DNA of 64,000 nt. Origin: Phytomonospora endophytica (lineage in GTDB: Bacteria; Actinomycetota; Actinomycetes; Mycobacteriales; Micromonosporaceae). Location of the stretch: NCBI RefSeq assembly GCF_014202425.1, contig NZ_JACHGT010000006.1, forward strand, positions 1 through 64,000, written 5' to 3'. Positions 41,444 through 49,528 of the stretch are shown here, piece after piece (the stretch's first letter is position 1; each line of letters begins with the position of its first letter). The notes under the pieces were generated by a model. It ran no database searches, was not told the DNA's origin, and worked only from the letters and a program-made list of their open reading frames with translations. The position numbers were made by a program, and so were the translations under genes.

Positions 41444-42171
41444 TGGTCGCGAAGAAGAACACCGACGAAAGATCCCTCTGGGAACGCCTGGAGAACCCCG
41501 CCCCCAGTCCGCGCCCGTCCTTGAGCGCGCGGAAGTTCGCCTGGACGGCCGTCGGAATCGCCGACGCCGAAGGCCTGGACGCGATCACCATGCGCCGGCT
41601 CGCGACCGAACTCGACGTCGCGCCCATGGCCGCCTACCGCTACGTGGCGGGCAAGGACGAGGTCCTGCTGCTCATGGGCGACCTCGTCTACGCCGAACTG
41701 GAGATCCCCGAGGCGGGCCTCGGCTGGCGCGAGGTGCATCGCCTGGTCGCCCTGCGCACCCGCGAGCTGCTGCTGCGCCACACCTGGCTGGCCCGGCTGC
41801 CGCCCGAGGCCGTGCTCACGCCCAGCCCGAACCGGCTCAACATCAGCGAGCGCTGCATGGCCTCCTTCGACGGTCTCGGCATCGACGCCGACGAGAAGAT
41901 GGCGGCGTACCGGACCGTCGACTCCTTCGTCGGGGGCGCCGCCGGGACCGAGGTCGCCGTCGCGAGTCTCATGGGTGAGAAGGGCTGGGCCAGCGGCGAC
42001 GACGTACGCGGCGGTCTGGCTCCGCAGATGTCGTACCTGGTCCAGAGCGGCCGCTACCCCTCGTTCCGCGCCTGGTCGATGGAGGCGGTTCGCAAGGACG
42101 ACCGCGCCTGGCAGTTCGAGCTCGGCCTGGAATGCGTCCTCGACGGGCTCTCCGCGCGCCTCGGCATCTGA
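41443..42171 (+). CDS. TetR family regulator with TetR_C-type ligand domain
   Basis: A 242-residue regulator of the TetR/ActII type. The HTH sits later than usual (LSARKFAWTAVGIADAEGLDAITMRRLATELDVAPMAAYRYVAGKDEVL, about residues 27-75), and the long C-terminal domain matches the TetR_C group that senses drugs such as tetracycline or actinorhodin. It is divergent from the FMN-reductase/MFS pair with two dyads between, so it probably represses both sides until a drug-like ligand binds. The ATG at 41443 was chosen because the upstream frame is antisense to the FMN-reductase gene. Confidence 0.92.
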   Translation: MVAKKNTDERSLWERLENPAPSPRPSLSARKFAWTAVGIADAEGLDAITMRRLATELDVAPMAAYRYVAGKDEVLLLMGDLVYAELEIPEAGLGWREVHRLVALRTRELLLRHTWLARLPPEAVLTPSPNRLNISERCMASFDGLGIDADEKMAAYRTVDSFVGGAAGTEVAVASLMGEKGWASGDDVRGGLAPQMSYLVQSGRYPSFRAWSMEAVRKDDRAWQFELGLECVLDGLSARLGI

Positions 42172-42277
42172 GCCGCGCGCGGCCCCCGGCCGTGATAGGC
42201 AGACTGCGAGCCCTTCGTCCTCGACGCCGAACCGCCCGGGCCCGCGCCGGCCCGGGCCCGACCGACCGGGAGCACGC

Positions 42278-42664
42278 ATGAGGATCCACCGGACCAGCGT
42301 CTTCGTCGACGACCAGGAGAAGGCCCTGCGCTTCTACACCGAGGTGCTCGGCTTCCAGAAGAAGGACGACGTCCCACTCGGCGAGGACCGCTGGCTGACC
42401 GTGGTCTCCCCCGAAGAGCCCGCCGGTACCGAACTGCTCCTGGAGCCCAGCCGCCACCCGGCGGTGCGGGCCTTCCAGGAGGGCCTGGCCGTCGACGGCA
42501 TCCCGGCCACGTCCTTCGCCGTGGACGACCTCGACGCCGAGGTCGAGCGGCTGCGCTCGCGCGGTGCCGTCATCGTCCGGGACCCGGTGGAGACCGGGCC
42601 GGTGTCCACCGCGATCATCGACGACACCTGCGGCAACCTCGTCCAGCTGCTCCAGTACCTGTGA
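42278..42664 (+). CDS. VOC family protein (glyoxalase/bleomycin-resistance-like)
   Basis: A 128-residue vicinal-oxygen-chelate protein with two beta-alpha-beta-beta-beta modules: HRTSVFVDDQEKALRFYTEVLGF at the start and FAVDDLDAEVERLRSRGAVIV in the second half. His4 and the late Glu/Gln positions fit metal ligands, though the C-terminal DDTCGNLVQLLQY has Gln rather than the usual Glu. Substrate unknown. The ATG follows a GGGAG site. It lies 106 nt after the TetR gene, in the same direction, and may share its transcript. Confidence 0.88.
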   Translation: MRIHRTSVFVDDQEKALRFYTEVLGFQKKDDVPLGEDRWLTVVSPEEPAGTELLLEPSRHPAVRAFQEGLAVDGIPATSFAVDDLDAEVERLRSRGAVIVRDPVETGPVSTAIIDDTCGNLVQLLQYL

Positions 42665-42671
42665 GAAACGC

Positions 42672-42706
42672 GAAACGGCCGGGCCCGCGAAGGGCCCGGC
42701 CGTTTC
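42672..42706. terminator. Bidirectional terminator between VOC and sugar transferase genes
   Basis: A perfect 15-bp stem (GAAACGGCCGGGCCC at 42672-42686 and its complement at 42692-42706) with a 5-nt loop lies between the convergent stops at 42664 and 42716. TTTC on the right and GAAA on the left give weak T-runs in both directions. Confidence 0.85.
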
Positions 42707-42715
42707 TCTCGCGTT

Positions 42716-44281
42716 CTAGTAGGCGCCCTTGCGCTGGAGCACGACGAGCACCGTCCGGAAGAGGATCTGCAGGTCGGTGGTGAGCGACCAGTTGTCGACG
42801 TAGTACAGGTCGAGGCGGACCGCGTCGTCCCACGACAGGTCCGAGCGGCCCGAGACCTGCCACAGCCCGGTGATGCCGGGGCGGACGAGGAGGCGGCGGC
42901 GGACGTCGCCGAGGAAGTCGCCGTTCTCGGCGACCAGCGGACGCGGCCCGACGAGGGACATCTCGCCGCGCAGGACGTTGATCAGCTGCGGGAGCTCGTC
43001 GAGGGACGTCCGCCGCAGGAAGCGCCCGACGGGCGTGATGCGCGGGTCGTCCTTCATCTTGAACAGCAGGCCGTCGGACTCGTTCTGGTCCATCAGCGTC
43101 GCCAGCCGCTCCTCGGCGTCGACGTACATGGTCCGGAACTTCCAGCAGCGGAAGGTCTTGCCCTCCATGCCCACGCGCGGCTGGCGGAAGAAGACCGGGC
43201 CGGAGTCCTTCGACTTGATCGCGATGGCGATCGCGATGAACACCGGCAGCAGGACCATCAGCCCCGCGAAGGCCGAGACCTTGTCGAGCATGTTCTTGAT
43301 GAACCAGCCCATGCCCGACAGGGTCGGTTCCTCGACGTGCAGCAGCGGCACGCCCTCGACCGGGCGGATGTGCACGCGCGGGCCGGCGATGTCGGTGAGC
43401 TGCGGCGCGACGACCAGGTCGATGCCGGTGCCTTCGAGCTGCCAGGCCAGGCGGCGCAGCCCGCCGCGCTCGGCCGAGGCCGAGCCGCACACGGCGATCG
43501 TGTCGGCGCCGAGGGTTTCGGCCAGGGACACCAGGTCCGTGCCCGAATAGACCGGGACGGGCGTTTCGATGCCGCGCGCGGCGGCCGCGCCCTCGGTCAG
43601 GTACACCCCGATGGGGAGGAAACCGGCCTGCGGGACGCGCGACACGGCGGTGTTGACCTCAAGGGCCTCGTGCAGGGTGCCGACGAGCAGCAGGTGATGC
43701 ACGGCCTGCTTGTGCCGGCGTAGCGCCACGAGCACCCGCCGGGCCACGAAACGGCCGATGACCAGGTACAACAGCGCCGACGACAAGGCGACGGCGACGG
43801 CGTAGCGCGACAGGTCGGTCTTGAACAGCAGGGCCGTGAACGACACGATCGACACCACGACCAGCGAGGCCCGCACGACGCGTTTGAACTCGTCGGTGCC
43901 GACGCCGAGGTAACGGCGGTCGTAGCAGCCGTTGCCCCACAGGGTGAGAATCCAGGTCAGCGGGAGAGCGCCGTAGGCGATCACGTAGAAGACCGTCTCG
44001 ACCTTCATCTCCGGCCCGTACTGGCCGAACTTGGGATAGCCGTCGAAGCCGGTCGTGGCGGTACCGGTGGTGATCACGGCGGTCATGCTCGCGGCGATCA
44101 CGGCCAGGACGTCGATGCCGAAAAGGGCGGCGACGTACGTGCGGTGCCAGGTGGCGGCGCGGACAGTGCGTTGCCACGGGGAACGCGGCACCCCGCTCGT
44201 CGTCGGCTCTTCGACTCTCACGTCACCCGAGATTCCGCTTCGCTCGCCTCGTGTAGGAGGACGCTGGAGGCTGGTCGTCAA
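42716..44281 (-). CDS. Polyprenyl-phosphate sugar-1-phosphate transferase (WbaP/CpsE type)
   Basis: A 521-residue polyprenyl glycosylphosphotransferase. Five N-terminal helices (about 48-200) flank a Rossmann-like CoA-binding-type domain (ALEVNTAVSRVPQAGF through IETPVPVYSGTDLVSLAETLG). The C-terminal bacterial sugar transferase domain has KVSAFAGLMVLLPVFIAIA, FRCWKFRTMYVDAEERLATL, RRTSLDELPQLINVLRGEMSLVGPRPL and RPGITGLWQVSGRSDLSWDDAVRLDL. It starts glycopolymer synthesis by loading a sugar phosphate on undecaprenyl phosphate. The start is an unusual TTG at 44281 backed by GGAGGGA 6 nt upstream; no ATG or GTG in frame fits better. Confidence 0.93.
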   Translation of the reverse strand: MTTSLQRPPTRGERSGISGDVRVEEPTTSGVPRSPWQRTVRAATWHRTYVAALFGIDVLAVIAASMTAVITTGTATTGFDGYPKFGQYGPEMKVETVFYVIAYGALPLTWILTLWGNGCYDRRYLGVGTDEFKRVVRASLVVVSIVSFTALLFKTDLSRYAVAVALSSALLYLVIGRFVARRVLVALRRHKQAVHHLLLVGTLHEALEVNTAVSRVPQAGFLPIGVYLTEGAAAARGIETPVPVYSGTDLVSLAETLGADTIAVCGSASAERGGLRRLAWQLEGTGIDLVVAPQLTDIAGPRVHIRPVEGVPLLHVEEPTLSGMGWFIKNMLDKVSAFAGLMVLLPVFIAIAIAIKSKDSGPVFFRQPRVGMEGKTFRCWKFRTMYVDAEERLATLMDQNESDGLLFKMKDDPRITPVGRFLRRTSLDELPQLINVLRGEMSLVGPRPLVAENGDFLGDVRRRLLVRPGITGLWQVSGRSDLSWDDAVRLDLYYVDNWSLTTDLQILFRTVLVVLQRKGAY

Positions 44282-44491
44282 TGTTCATCCCTCCGCGCGC
44301 GTGCCATGCGGTGGCCGCAAGACAGTGTGCCACGCAACCGCCCCCTGGCAAGGGGCACCTCGCCGGTTCGGCCGATGCCGCCCTTGGCGGGTTTCGCCCG
44401 TTTCGGCGTGATCGCGGCCGCCGTGGTCGTTCCGGCCGCACGGGTTAGGGTGACGTGTCCTGGTTGCCGTCAGACGAACGTGGGCGTCCTC

Positions 44492-45667
44492 ATGAAAGTA
44501 GTCATCGCGCACAACCGGTACGTCTCGGCGCAGCCGTCGGGCGAGAACACCGTGGTGGACGCCGAGATCGAGCAGCTGCGCGGTGCCGGGGTGACCGTGC
44601 TGCCGTACCTGCGCTCGTCGGACGAGATCGCCGATCTGTCCACTGTGGGCAAATTGCGGCTGGCGGCCTCGCCGGTCTACGCCGGGGGAGCCCAGAAGGA
44701 GCTGTCGGCCCTGTTGCGCGCCGAGCGGCCCGATGTCCTGCACGTGCACAACGTCTACCCGTTCCTGTCGCCGGCGGTGGTGAACACCGCGCACCGGCAC
44801 GGTGTCCCGGTCGTCCAGACGATCCACAATGTACGGCACGAGTGTCTCAACGGCCTCTACTTCCGGGACGGGAGGATCTGCCACGACTGTTCCGGGAAGC
44901 GTTTCGACCTGCCGGGCATCGTGCACGGCTGCTACCGGGGTTCGCGGGCGCAGAGCGTCATCATGGCCACTTCCCTTGCCGTGCACAAGGGGACGTGGCG
45001 AAGTGTGGACCGTTTCGTCGCGCTGACGCCCTGGATCGCCGACTACCTCGTCCGTTTCGGCGTCCCGCCGGAACACATCGCGATCAAGCCGAACTCCTCG
45101 CCCGACCCCGGCCCGCCGACGCCCCCCGGCGACGGCTTCGTCTACGTCGGGCGCCTGTCGGCCGAGAAGGGCATCGAGCAGCTGCTGGAGGCCTGGAACC
45201 GTTACCCGGTCGGCTCTCTGGGTGGGCTGACGCTCGTCGGCGACGGGCCGCTGCGGGCCCGCGTCGAGGAGGCGGCGACCATGCGCGCCGACATCAACTA
45301 CCTCGGCAGGCAGCCGCGCGAGCACGTCGACGCCGCCGTCCGCGCGGCCTCGGCCCTGCTGCTGCCGTCGATGTGGGAGGACATCCTGCCGACGGTGGCG
45401 ATCGAGGCCCTGGCCAACGCCCGTCCGGTGCTGGCCACGAACCTCGGCGGCATGCCCTTTCTGCTGGGGCACGGGGAATCGGGCCCGACCGCGGGCTGGA
45501 TCGTCGAGCCCTCCGTCGAAGGGCTCGTCGGCGGCTTGCGCGTCGCGGCCGAGGAGGCGTCGTCGCTGTCGCAGATCGCCCGGGCGCGCTACGAGTCGAC
45601 CTTCGCGCCCGAGGTGGTCACCGGGCGGCTGATCGAGATCTACCAGGGGGTCTCGCGTGTCCGATGA
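44492..45667 (+). CDS. Glycosyltransferase family 4
   Basis: A 391-residue GT-B glycosyltransferase. It starts MKVVIAHNRYVSAQPSGENTVVDAE and has DVLHVHNVYPFLSPAVV, the acceptor-side strand. Its donor-binding half has FVYVGRLSAEKGIEQLLEAW, LTLVGDGPLR and the EX7E-like segment PSMWEDILPTVAIEALANARPVLATNLGG. A four-Cys patch (HECLNG, ICHDCSGKRF, HGCYRG) in the N-terminal half is seen in some exopolysaccharide transferases and could bind a metal. It probably extends the polymer begun by the adjacent phosphoglycosyl transferase. A TAGGGT hexamer at 44446-44451 could be its -10. It overlaps the following hydrolase by 11 nt. Confidence 0.92.
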   Translation: MKVVIAHNRYVSAQPSGENTVVDAEIEQLRGAGVTVLPYLRSSDEIADLSTVGKLRLAASPVYAGGAQKELSALLRAERPDVLHVHNVYPFLSPAVVNTAHRHGVPVVQTIHNVRHECLNGLYFRDGRICHDCSGKRFDLPGIVHGCYRGSRAQSVIMATSLAVHKGTWRSVDRFVALTPWIADYLVRFGVPPEHIAIKPNSSPDPGPPTPPGDGFVYVGRLSAEKGIEQLLEAWNRYPVGSLGGLTLVGDGPLRARVEEAATMRADINYLGRQPREHVDAAVRAASALLLPSMWEDILPTVAIEALANARPVLATNLGGMPFLLGHGESGPTAGWIVEPSVEGLVGGLRVAAEEASSLSQIARARYESTFAPEVVTGRLIEIYQGVSRVR

Positions 45668-46370
45668 GGTGCTGAGCCGGTGGGCGCCCGCGGGCGAGAC
45701 CGTCCACTATGGACCCCTTGACGAGCAGGTCGTCGAGTACTGGCACGGTGGTTCGCGTGGGCTGATCGCCTTCGTACACGGCGGTTTCTGGCGCGCCGCT
45801 TTCGATCGCGCGCACGTCCGTCCACTGTGCAATGACCTGGCCGCGCGTGGTTTCACCGTCGCGGCCGTGGAGTACCGGCGGGCTTCGCCCGGCGTGCCCG
45901 GCTGGCCCGCGACCTTCGACGACCTCGACGCCGCCCTGGCCGCGCTGCCGGGCGAGCTGCCGCTGGTCGTCGCAGGTCACTCGGCGGGCGGCCACCTCGC
46001 GCTGTGGGCGGGGTCGCGCACCCCGCGCGTCGCCGGAGTGCTCGCGCTGGCCCCGGTCGCCGACCTCGGCACCGCCTTCCGCGAGGACCTCGACGAGGGC
46101 GCCGTGCGGGACTTCCTGGGAGGCTCGCCCGAGGAGCACCCCGAGCGCTACGCCGCCGCCGACCCGATGCGCCTGCCCGTTCCGGCACGGACCGTGCTGA
46201 TCCACGGCGACGCCGACGACGAGGTCCCGCCCGCGCAGTCCCGCGCCTACGCGAAGGCGACGGGAGCACGGCTGGTCGAACTGCCCGGGGCCGGTCACTA
46301 CGCCGTGATCGACCCGAAGTCCGCGGAGTGGCCGACGGTCGTCGCCGAGCTGGAGAGCCTGTTCGGGTGA
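45657..46370 (+). CDS. Alpha/beta hydrolase (kynurenine formamidase-like)
   Basis: A 237-residue alpha/beta hydrolase of the esterase/formamidase type. HGGFWRAAFDRAHV supplies the oxyanion-hole HGGxW motif, GHSAGGHLALWAG the nucleophile Ser, HGDADDEVPPAQS the Asp and PGAGHYAVIDP the catalytic His. That pattern matches kynurenine formamidases and polysaccharide esterases. Its 11-nt overlap with the glycosyltransferase gene suggests a linked job, perhaps de-esterifying a glycan or lipid; no tryptophan-catabolism genes are nearby. The ATG at 45657 precedes the glycosyltransferase stop. Confidence 0.88.
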   Translation: MSDEVLSRWAPAGETVHYGPLDEQVVEYWHGGSRGLIAFVHGGFWRAAFDRAHVRPLCNDLAARGFTVAAVEYRRASPGVPGWPATFDDLDAALAALPGELPLVVAGHSAGGHLALWAGSRTPRVAGVLALAPVADLGTAFREDLDEGAVRDFLGGSPEEHPERYAAADPMRLPVPARTVLIHGDADDEVPPAQSRAYAKATGARLVELPGAGHYAVIDPKSAEWPTVVAELESLFG

Positions 46371-46534
46371 TGTGACGGCCTGCCCGAGGAGGGCACCGCG
46401 CTGTTCGGCCGACGCCGGCGGGTCCAGCGGGTCGCCGGGTGCGTGCTCCGCTGTTCGGCCAGGCCGGTGTCCGGCCGGACGACCATCCGCCGCTCATGGA
46501 CGTCGGTGCGGTTCGCCGGACGCCCGGTGCGGTG
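46371..46534. other. Intergenic spacer with no supported gene
   Basis: Between the hydrolase stop and the convergent small hypothetical gene I see no gene, dyad or terminator I can defend. Short frames on both strands are Arg-rich shadows. Confidence 0.4.
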
Positions 46535-46900
46535 TCACCGTCCGGACGCGGTCGCGTGGGTACGCCCCGCTCGCCGTGCCGTCCGGGTACGAGCTCGCGC
46601 GACTCGGCGAGTAGGTCCGGCGGATGTCGGCTGGGGTGCCGCCGCTGTCGAGGGCGCGGAACGGCCCGTGGCGGGCCCCGTGGCGGCGACCCCGCCCGGC
46701 CCCTCTAAGCCCTCGTCCTCCGGCGGCGTCTTCCCCGAAGGACGCCTCAGCGCCGCCCGCATCCGCTCGCGCATGCTCGCCGGGTCGTAGGTGAGCGGTG
46801 GTTCGGCTTCGGCGCCGCCCGCTTGCGCGGCGGGTTTCGGCGGGGCGGCGAGGTAGCGGCTGCGGCGGCGACGGCTGCGGTCGGCGGGATCGTCGGGCAT
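46535..46900 (-). CDS. Small hypothetical protein, disordered and basic
   Basis: A 121-residue frame, MPDDPADRSRRRRSRYLAAPPKPAAQAGG at its start, then PLTYDPASMRERMRAALRRPSGK and a Pro/Thr/Arg-rich end. The middle segment looks like real coding sequence (an amphipathic helix with SMRERMRAAL), but the low-complexity C-terminus does not. It may be a short DNA- or RNA-binding or membrane-associated protein of unknown role, or the true gene may be shorter through a frameshift. The ATG at 46900 is one of two candidates. The overlapping frame ending at 46494 was rejected as less protein-like. Confidence 0.4.
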   Translation of the reverse strand: MPDDPADRSRRRRSRYLAAPPKPAAQAGGAEAEPPLTYDPASMRERMRAALRRPSGKTPPEDEGLEGPGGVAATGPATGRSAPSTAAAPQPTSAGPTRRVARARTRTARRAGRTHATASGR

Positions 46901-46963
46901 CGCCCGATTCTGCCGCTTGGCGCACGACAAGCCCGCATATCACCCGGTGTGTCGCGCACGCGA

Positions 46964-46987
46964 ACGGCCGGCCCGAGGGCCGGCCGT
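46964..46987 (-). terminator. Terminator after the SRPBCC gene
   Basis: An 11-bp stem ACGGCCGGCCC (46964-46974) and GGGCCGGCCGT (46977-46987) lies 11 nt beyond the leftward SRPBCC stop. The 2-nt gap means the top base pairs must open to form a loop. Confidence 0.65.
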
Positions 46988-46998
46988 GTCGTGACGCG

Positions 46999-47427
46999 TC
47001 AGGCCTTGAGCAGCGCGTCCAGCTTCGTGAACGAGCTTTCCCAGCCGGCGCGGGTCATCTCGACCATCTCCGGCGTGAACGGGCCCTGCGTGATGGTGAT
47101 CCGCGTGCCGCCCTCGGCGTCGGCGAACTCCACCTTCATGGTCATCTCCTGGCCCTGGAAGATCTCCCGGCCGATCATCAGCTCGTTCTCGACGACCTCG
47201 ATGAAGGTCGAGTCGATCGGCGAGCTCATCGACGGGTCCTCGTCGCTGACCATGGTCATCTTGTACTCGCCGCCGGCGTGCGGGGCGACCGTGATGCTGT
47301 CGCGCGGCACGCTCCAGCCTTCGGGGCCGAACCACTGCGCGATCTGGTCGGCGTCGGTGAACGCCTGGTAGACGAGCTCGCGGGGAGCGTTGAAGGTGCG
47401 GGTGAGGATGAGGGTGTCGGTGCTCAT
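46999..47427 (-). CDS. SRPBCC/AHSA1 domain protein
   Basis: A 142-residue START-like protein. The opening LILTRTFNAPRELVYQAFTDADQIAQWFGPEGW is diagnostic of the AHSA1-like (CalC/YndB) group, and the long C-terminal helix MTRAGWESSFTKLDALLKA closes the hydrophobic pocket. Members of this group are paired with ArsR regulators, as here: its ATG overlaps the ArsR stop by 4 nt. It may bind a small lipophilic ligand and modulate the regulator. The ATG at 47427 is favoured by the overlap; the longer frame upstream is the antisense-like part of the ArsR gene. Confidence 0.93.
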   Translation of the reverse strand: MSTDTLILTRTFNAPRELVYQAFTDADQIAQWFGPEGWSVPRDSITVAPHAGGEYKMTMVSDEDPSMSSPIDSTFIEVVENELMIGREIFQGQEMTMKVEFADAEGGTRITITQGPFTPEMVEMTRAGWESSFTKLDALLKA

Positions 47428-47774
47428 GTCGTTGTTCCTTCCGGTGTCGGCGCCGCCATCAGGCGCCTGAGGTGATCGTCCAGCAGGTCGAGTCTGACGT
47501 CCCAGAACTCGCGGTACGTCTCCATCCACGCGACCGCCTCCCGGAGGGCTTCGGCCCGCAGGCGGCTGGTCCGCCACCGCGCCGACCGGTTCCGCGTGAT
47601 GAGGCCCGCGTGTTCGAGGACCTTCAGGTGCCGCGAGACGGCCGGGAGGCTGATGGAGAACGGCTCGGCGAGTTCCGTGACGGTGGCGTCCCCGGTGGTG
47701 AGCCGGGCGAGGATCGCCCGGCGGGTCGGGTCGGCGAGTGCCGCGAAGATCGTGCTGAGCCGGTCGGTGGCCAT
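47424..47774 (-). CDS. ArsR-type HTH transcriptional regulator
   Basis: A 116-residue winged-helix repressor with the full ArsR HTH: STIFAALADPTRRAILARLTTGDATVTELAEPFSISLPAVSRHLKVLEHAGLITRNRSARWRTSRL. There is no metal-binding Cys pair (no CxC in helix 3 or 5), so it is not an arsenic or cadmium sensor; it belongs to the SdpR/YdeF-like group paired with SRPBCC proteins. The ATG at 47774 is preferred to a TTG three codons upstream. An inverted repeat lies 22 nt upstream of the start and is the likely operator. It diverges from the phosphodiesterase gene. Confidence 0.93.
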   Translation of the reverse strand: MATDRLSTIFAALADPTRRAILARLTTGDATVTELAEPFSISLPAVSRHLKVLEHAGLITRNRSARWRTSRLRAEALREAVAWMETYREFWDVRLDLLDDHLRRLMAAPTPEGTTT

Positions 47775-47795
47775 AGTATTCAACCCACTCTTTAA

Positions 47796-47811
47796 TTAAC
47801 CGATGCGTTAA
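47796..47811. promoter_or_regulatory. ArsR operator candidate
   Basis: TTAAC (47796-47800) and GTTAA (47807-47811) are inverted repeats with a 6-nt centre in an unusually AT-rich patch (47790-47816) directly upstream of the ArsR gene. It would overlap its promoter and could support autorepression. Confidence 0.6.
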
Positions 47812-47912
47812 ATATAGCGCATGGTGAGGTGATGTCAAGCCCTGAACCCGGCAACATTCGCCGTTCACCTCGACGTCACGAATTGTGGTGATTCGCCCGG
47901 CAAGATCGCCCC

Positions 47913-48638
47913 ATGGCCTTGATCGCGCACCTCAGCGACCCGCACGTGACGACCGGACCGCTCGCCGCCGCGCACCTGCGCGCGGCCCTCGGCCGCGTCC
48001 TCGCCCTCGACCGGCGGCCCGAGCTCGTCGTCATCACCGGCGACCTCGCCGGCGAAGGCCTCCCCGAGGAGTACGCGAAGCTCGCCGAGGTGCTCGACGG
48101 CTTCCCGCTGCCGCTGCACCTCGTCGCCGGCAACCACGACGACTCCGCCGCGCTCGCCGCCGCCTTCGGTCTCGCCGACACCCGCTACGTCGTCGACCAC
48201 GCCGACGTGACCCTCGTCGTCCTCGACTCGCGCGTGCCCGGCAAACCCGGCGGGCTGCTCGGCGCCGGACAGCTCAGGTGGCTCGACGCCGTCCTCACCG
48301 AACGGCCCGGGAAGCCCGCGTTCGTCGCGGTGCACCACCCGCCGATCGCGGTCGGGATTCCCTTGCTGGACGGGATGCGGCTCGACGACGGCCCCGGCCT
48401 CGCCGAGGTGCTCGCGCGGCACCCGCACGTCGCGCGGGTCCTGTCCGGGCACGTCCACCGGCCGGTCGTCGCGCCTTTCGCGGGTACGGTCCTGGCCGTC
48501 GCGCCCAGCACCTTCCGGCAGACCGGGCTGACCCTGCTCGCCGATCCACCCGCCGGTCCCGTCGACGAGCCCGCCGCGTTCCTCCTGCACGCCGAGGTCG
48601 AGGGGACGTGGGTGACGCACACCGTGCCGGTCGGCTAA
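47913..48638 (+). CDS. Metallophosphoesterase, CpdA-like cyclic nucleotide phosphodiesterase
   Basis: A 241-residue calcineurin-like phosphoesterase with all metal-binding motifs in order: AHLSDPHV, ITGDLAGEG, AGNHDD, AVHHPP and GHVHRPV. It resembles class III cAMP phosphodiesterases (CpdA/Rv0805), so it may hydrolyse cAMP or related cyclic nucleotides; broader phosphodiester activity is common in the family. No signal peptide. It lies 42 nt before a GNAT gene with which it may share a transcript. The ATG at 47913 lacks a strong ribosome-binding site. Confidence 0.92.
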   Translation: MALIAHLSDPHVTTGPLAAAHLRAALGRVLALDRRPELVVITGDLAGEGLPEEYAKLAEVLDGFPLPLHLVAGNHDDSAALAAAFGLADTRYVVDHADVTLVVLDSRVPGKPGGLLGAGQLRWLDAVLTERPGKPAFVAVHHPPIAVGIPLLDGMRLDDGPGLAEVLARHPHVARVLSGHVHRPVVAPFAGTVLAVAPSTFRQTGLTLLADPPAGPVDEPAAFLLHAEVEGTWVTHTVPVG

Positions 48639-48679
48639 ACGGGCTTGCCGGGCCGTGCGCGCCGGGTGAGGATGTCGCG

Positions 48680-49525
48680 ATGACCTCCGAGTACCTCGCC
48701 ATGCAGTCGCTCGTGCAGCGGCTCGGCAACGACCATCGCTGGCATCTGGGCGACATGGGCTGGTCGTACCACTCCATCACCGGCGCCGCCGAGGGCCGCC
48801 GCATCAAGGTCTGGGAGGACGGCGGCGAGGTCGTCGCCTTCGCGTGGCTCGACCTGCCCGGCCACGTCGACCTCCTCGTCGACCCGGCCCGTCCCGAGTA
48901 CGCCGCCGAGGCCCTGGCCTGGTCGGACACCGAGGCGAGGGAGGGGAAGCGGACGGCCACCGCGCTGGAGACCGAGACGCACCTGATCGCCGCCTTCGAG
49001 GCCGCCGGGTACCGCGAGACCGACGCGCCCTTCTTCACCCACCATCACCACGACCTGGCCCACATCGACGAACCCGTGCTGCCGCAAGGGTTCCGGGTCC
49101 GGCACGTCGAGCGCGACGAGGTCGAGGCGCGTGCCGGGGTGCATCGCGGCAGCTGGTCGGACCTCGCTCCTTCGCGGGTGACGGCCGAGAGCTACGCCGC
49201 GGTCATGAACGCCTGGCCGTACGCGCCGGAGTTCGACTGGGTCGTCGAGACCGACGGCGGCGAGATGGTCGCCTCCAGCCTCGGCTGGTTCGACGAGGTG
49301 AACAGGACCGGGCTGCTCGAACCGGTCGGCTGCGTCCCCGCCTATCGCCGCATGGGCCTGTCGCGGGCGTGCAATCTGGCCGTGCTCAAGGCTTTCCGCG
49401 ACGCCGGGGCGGTCGAGGCGCGGGTCTGCCCGCGCGGCGACGACGGCTACCCGATCCCGGGGAAGCTGTACCGCGCGATCGGCTTCGTGCCGGGCGCGCG
49501 TACGCGGACGTACGCGCGCCCGTAG
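48680..49525 (+). CDS. GNAT family acetyltransferase, two-domain
   Basis: A 281-residue protein. The C-terminal half is a GNAT domain: EPVGCVPAYRRMGLSRACNLAVLKAF is the acetyl-CoA loop and VCPRGDDGYPIPGKLYRAIGFVPG the closing strand with Tyr. The N-terminal 130 residues (YHSITGAAEGRRIKVWEDGGEVVAFAWLD) look like a second, degenerate GNAT fold, as in tandem GNATs of the MSMEG type. The acceptor is unknown. The ATG at 48680 follows GTGAGGA; the longer frame is antisense-like over the phosphodiesterase. The stop is 3 nt from the convergent secreted-protein stop. Confidence 0.85.
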   Translation: MTSEYLAMQSLVQRLGNDHRWHLGDMGWSYHSITGAAEGRRIKVWEDGGEVVAFAWLDLPGHVDLLVDPARPEYAAEALAWSDTEAREGKRTATALETETHLIAAFEAAGYRETDAPFFTHHHHDLAHIDEPVLPQGFRVRHVERDEVEARAGVHRGSWSDLAPSRVTAESYAAVMNAWPYAPEFDWVVETDGGEMVASSLGWFDEVNRTGLLEPVGCVPAYRRMGLSRACNLAVLKAFRDAGAVEARVCPRGDDGYPIPGKLYRAIGFVPGARTRTYARP

Positions 49526-49528
49526 CGA

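Noticed and set aside
46494-46943. A 149-codon leftward frame overlapping the small hypothetical gene
   Set aside because: Arg/Gly/Ser-rich throughout; the frame ending at 46535 is more protein-like.
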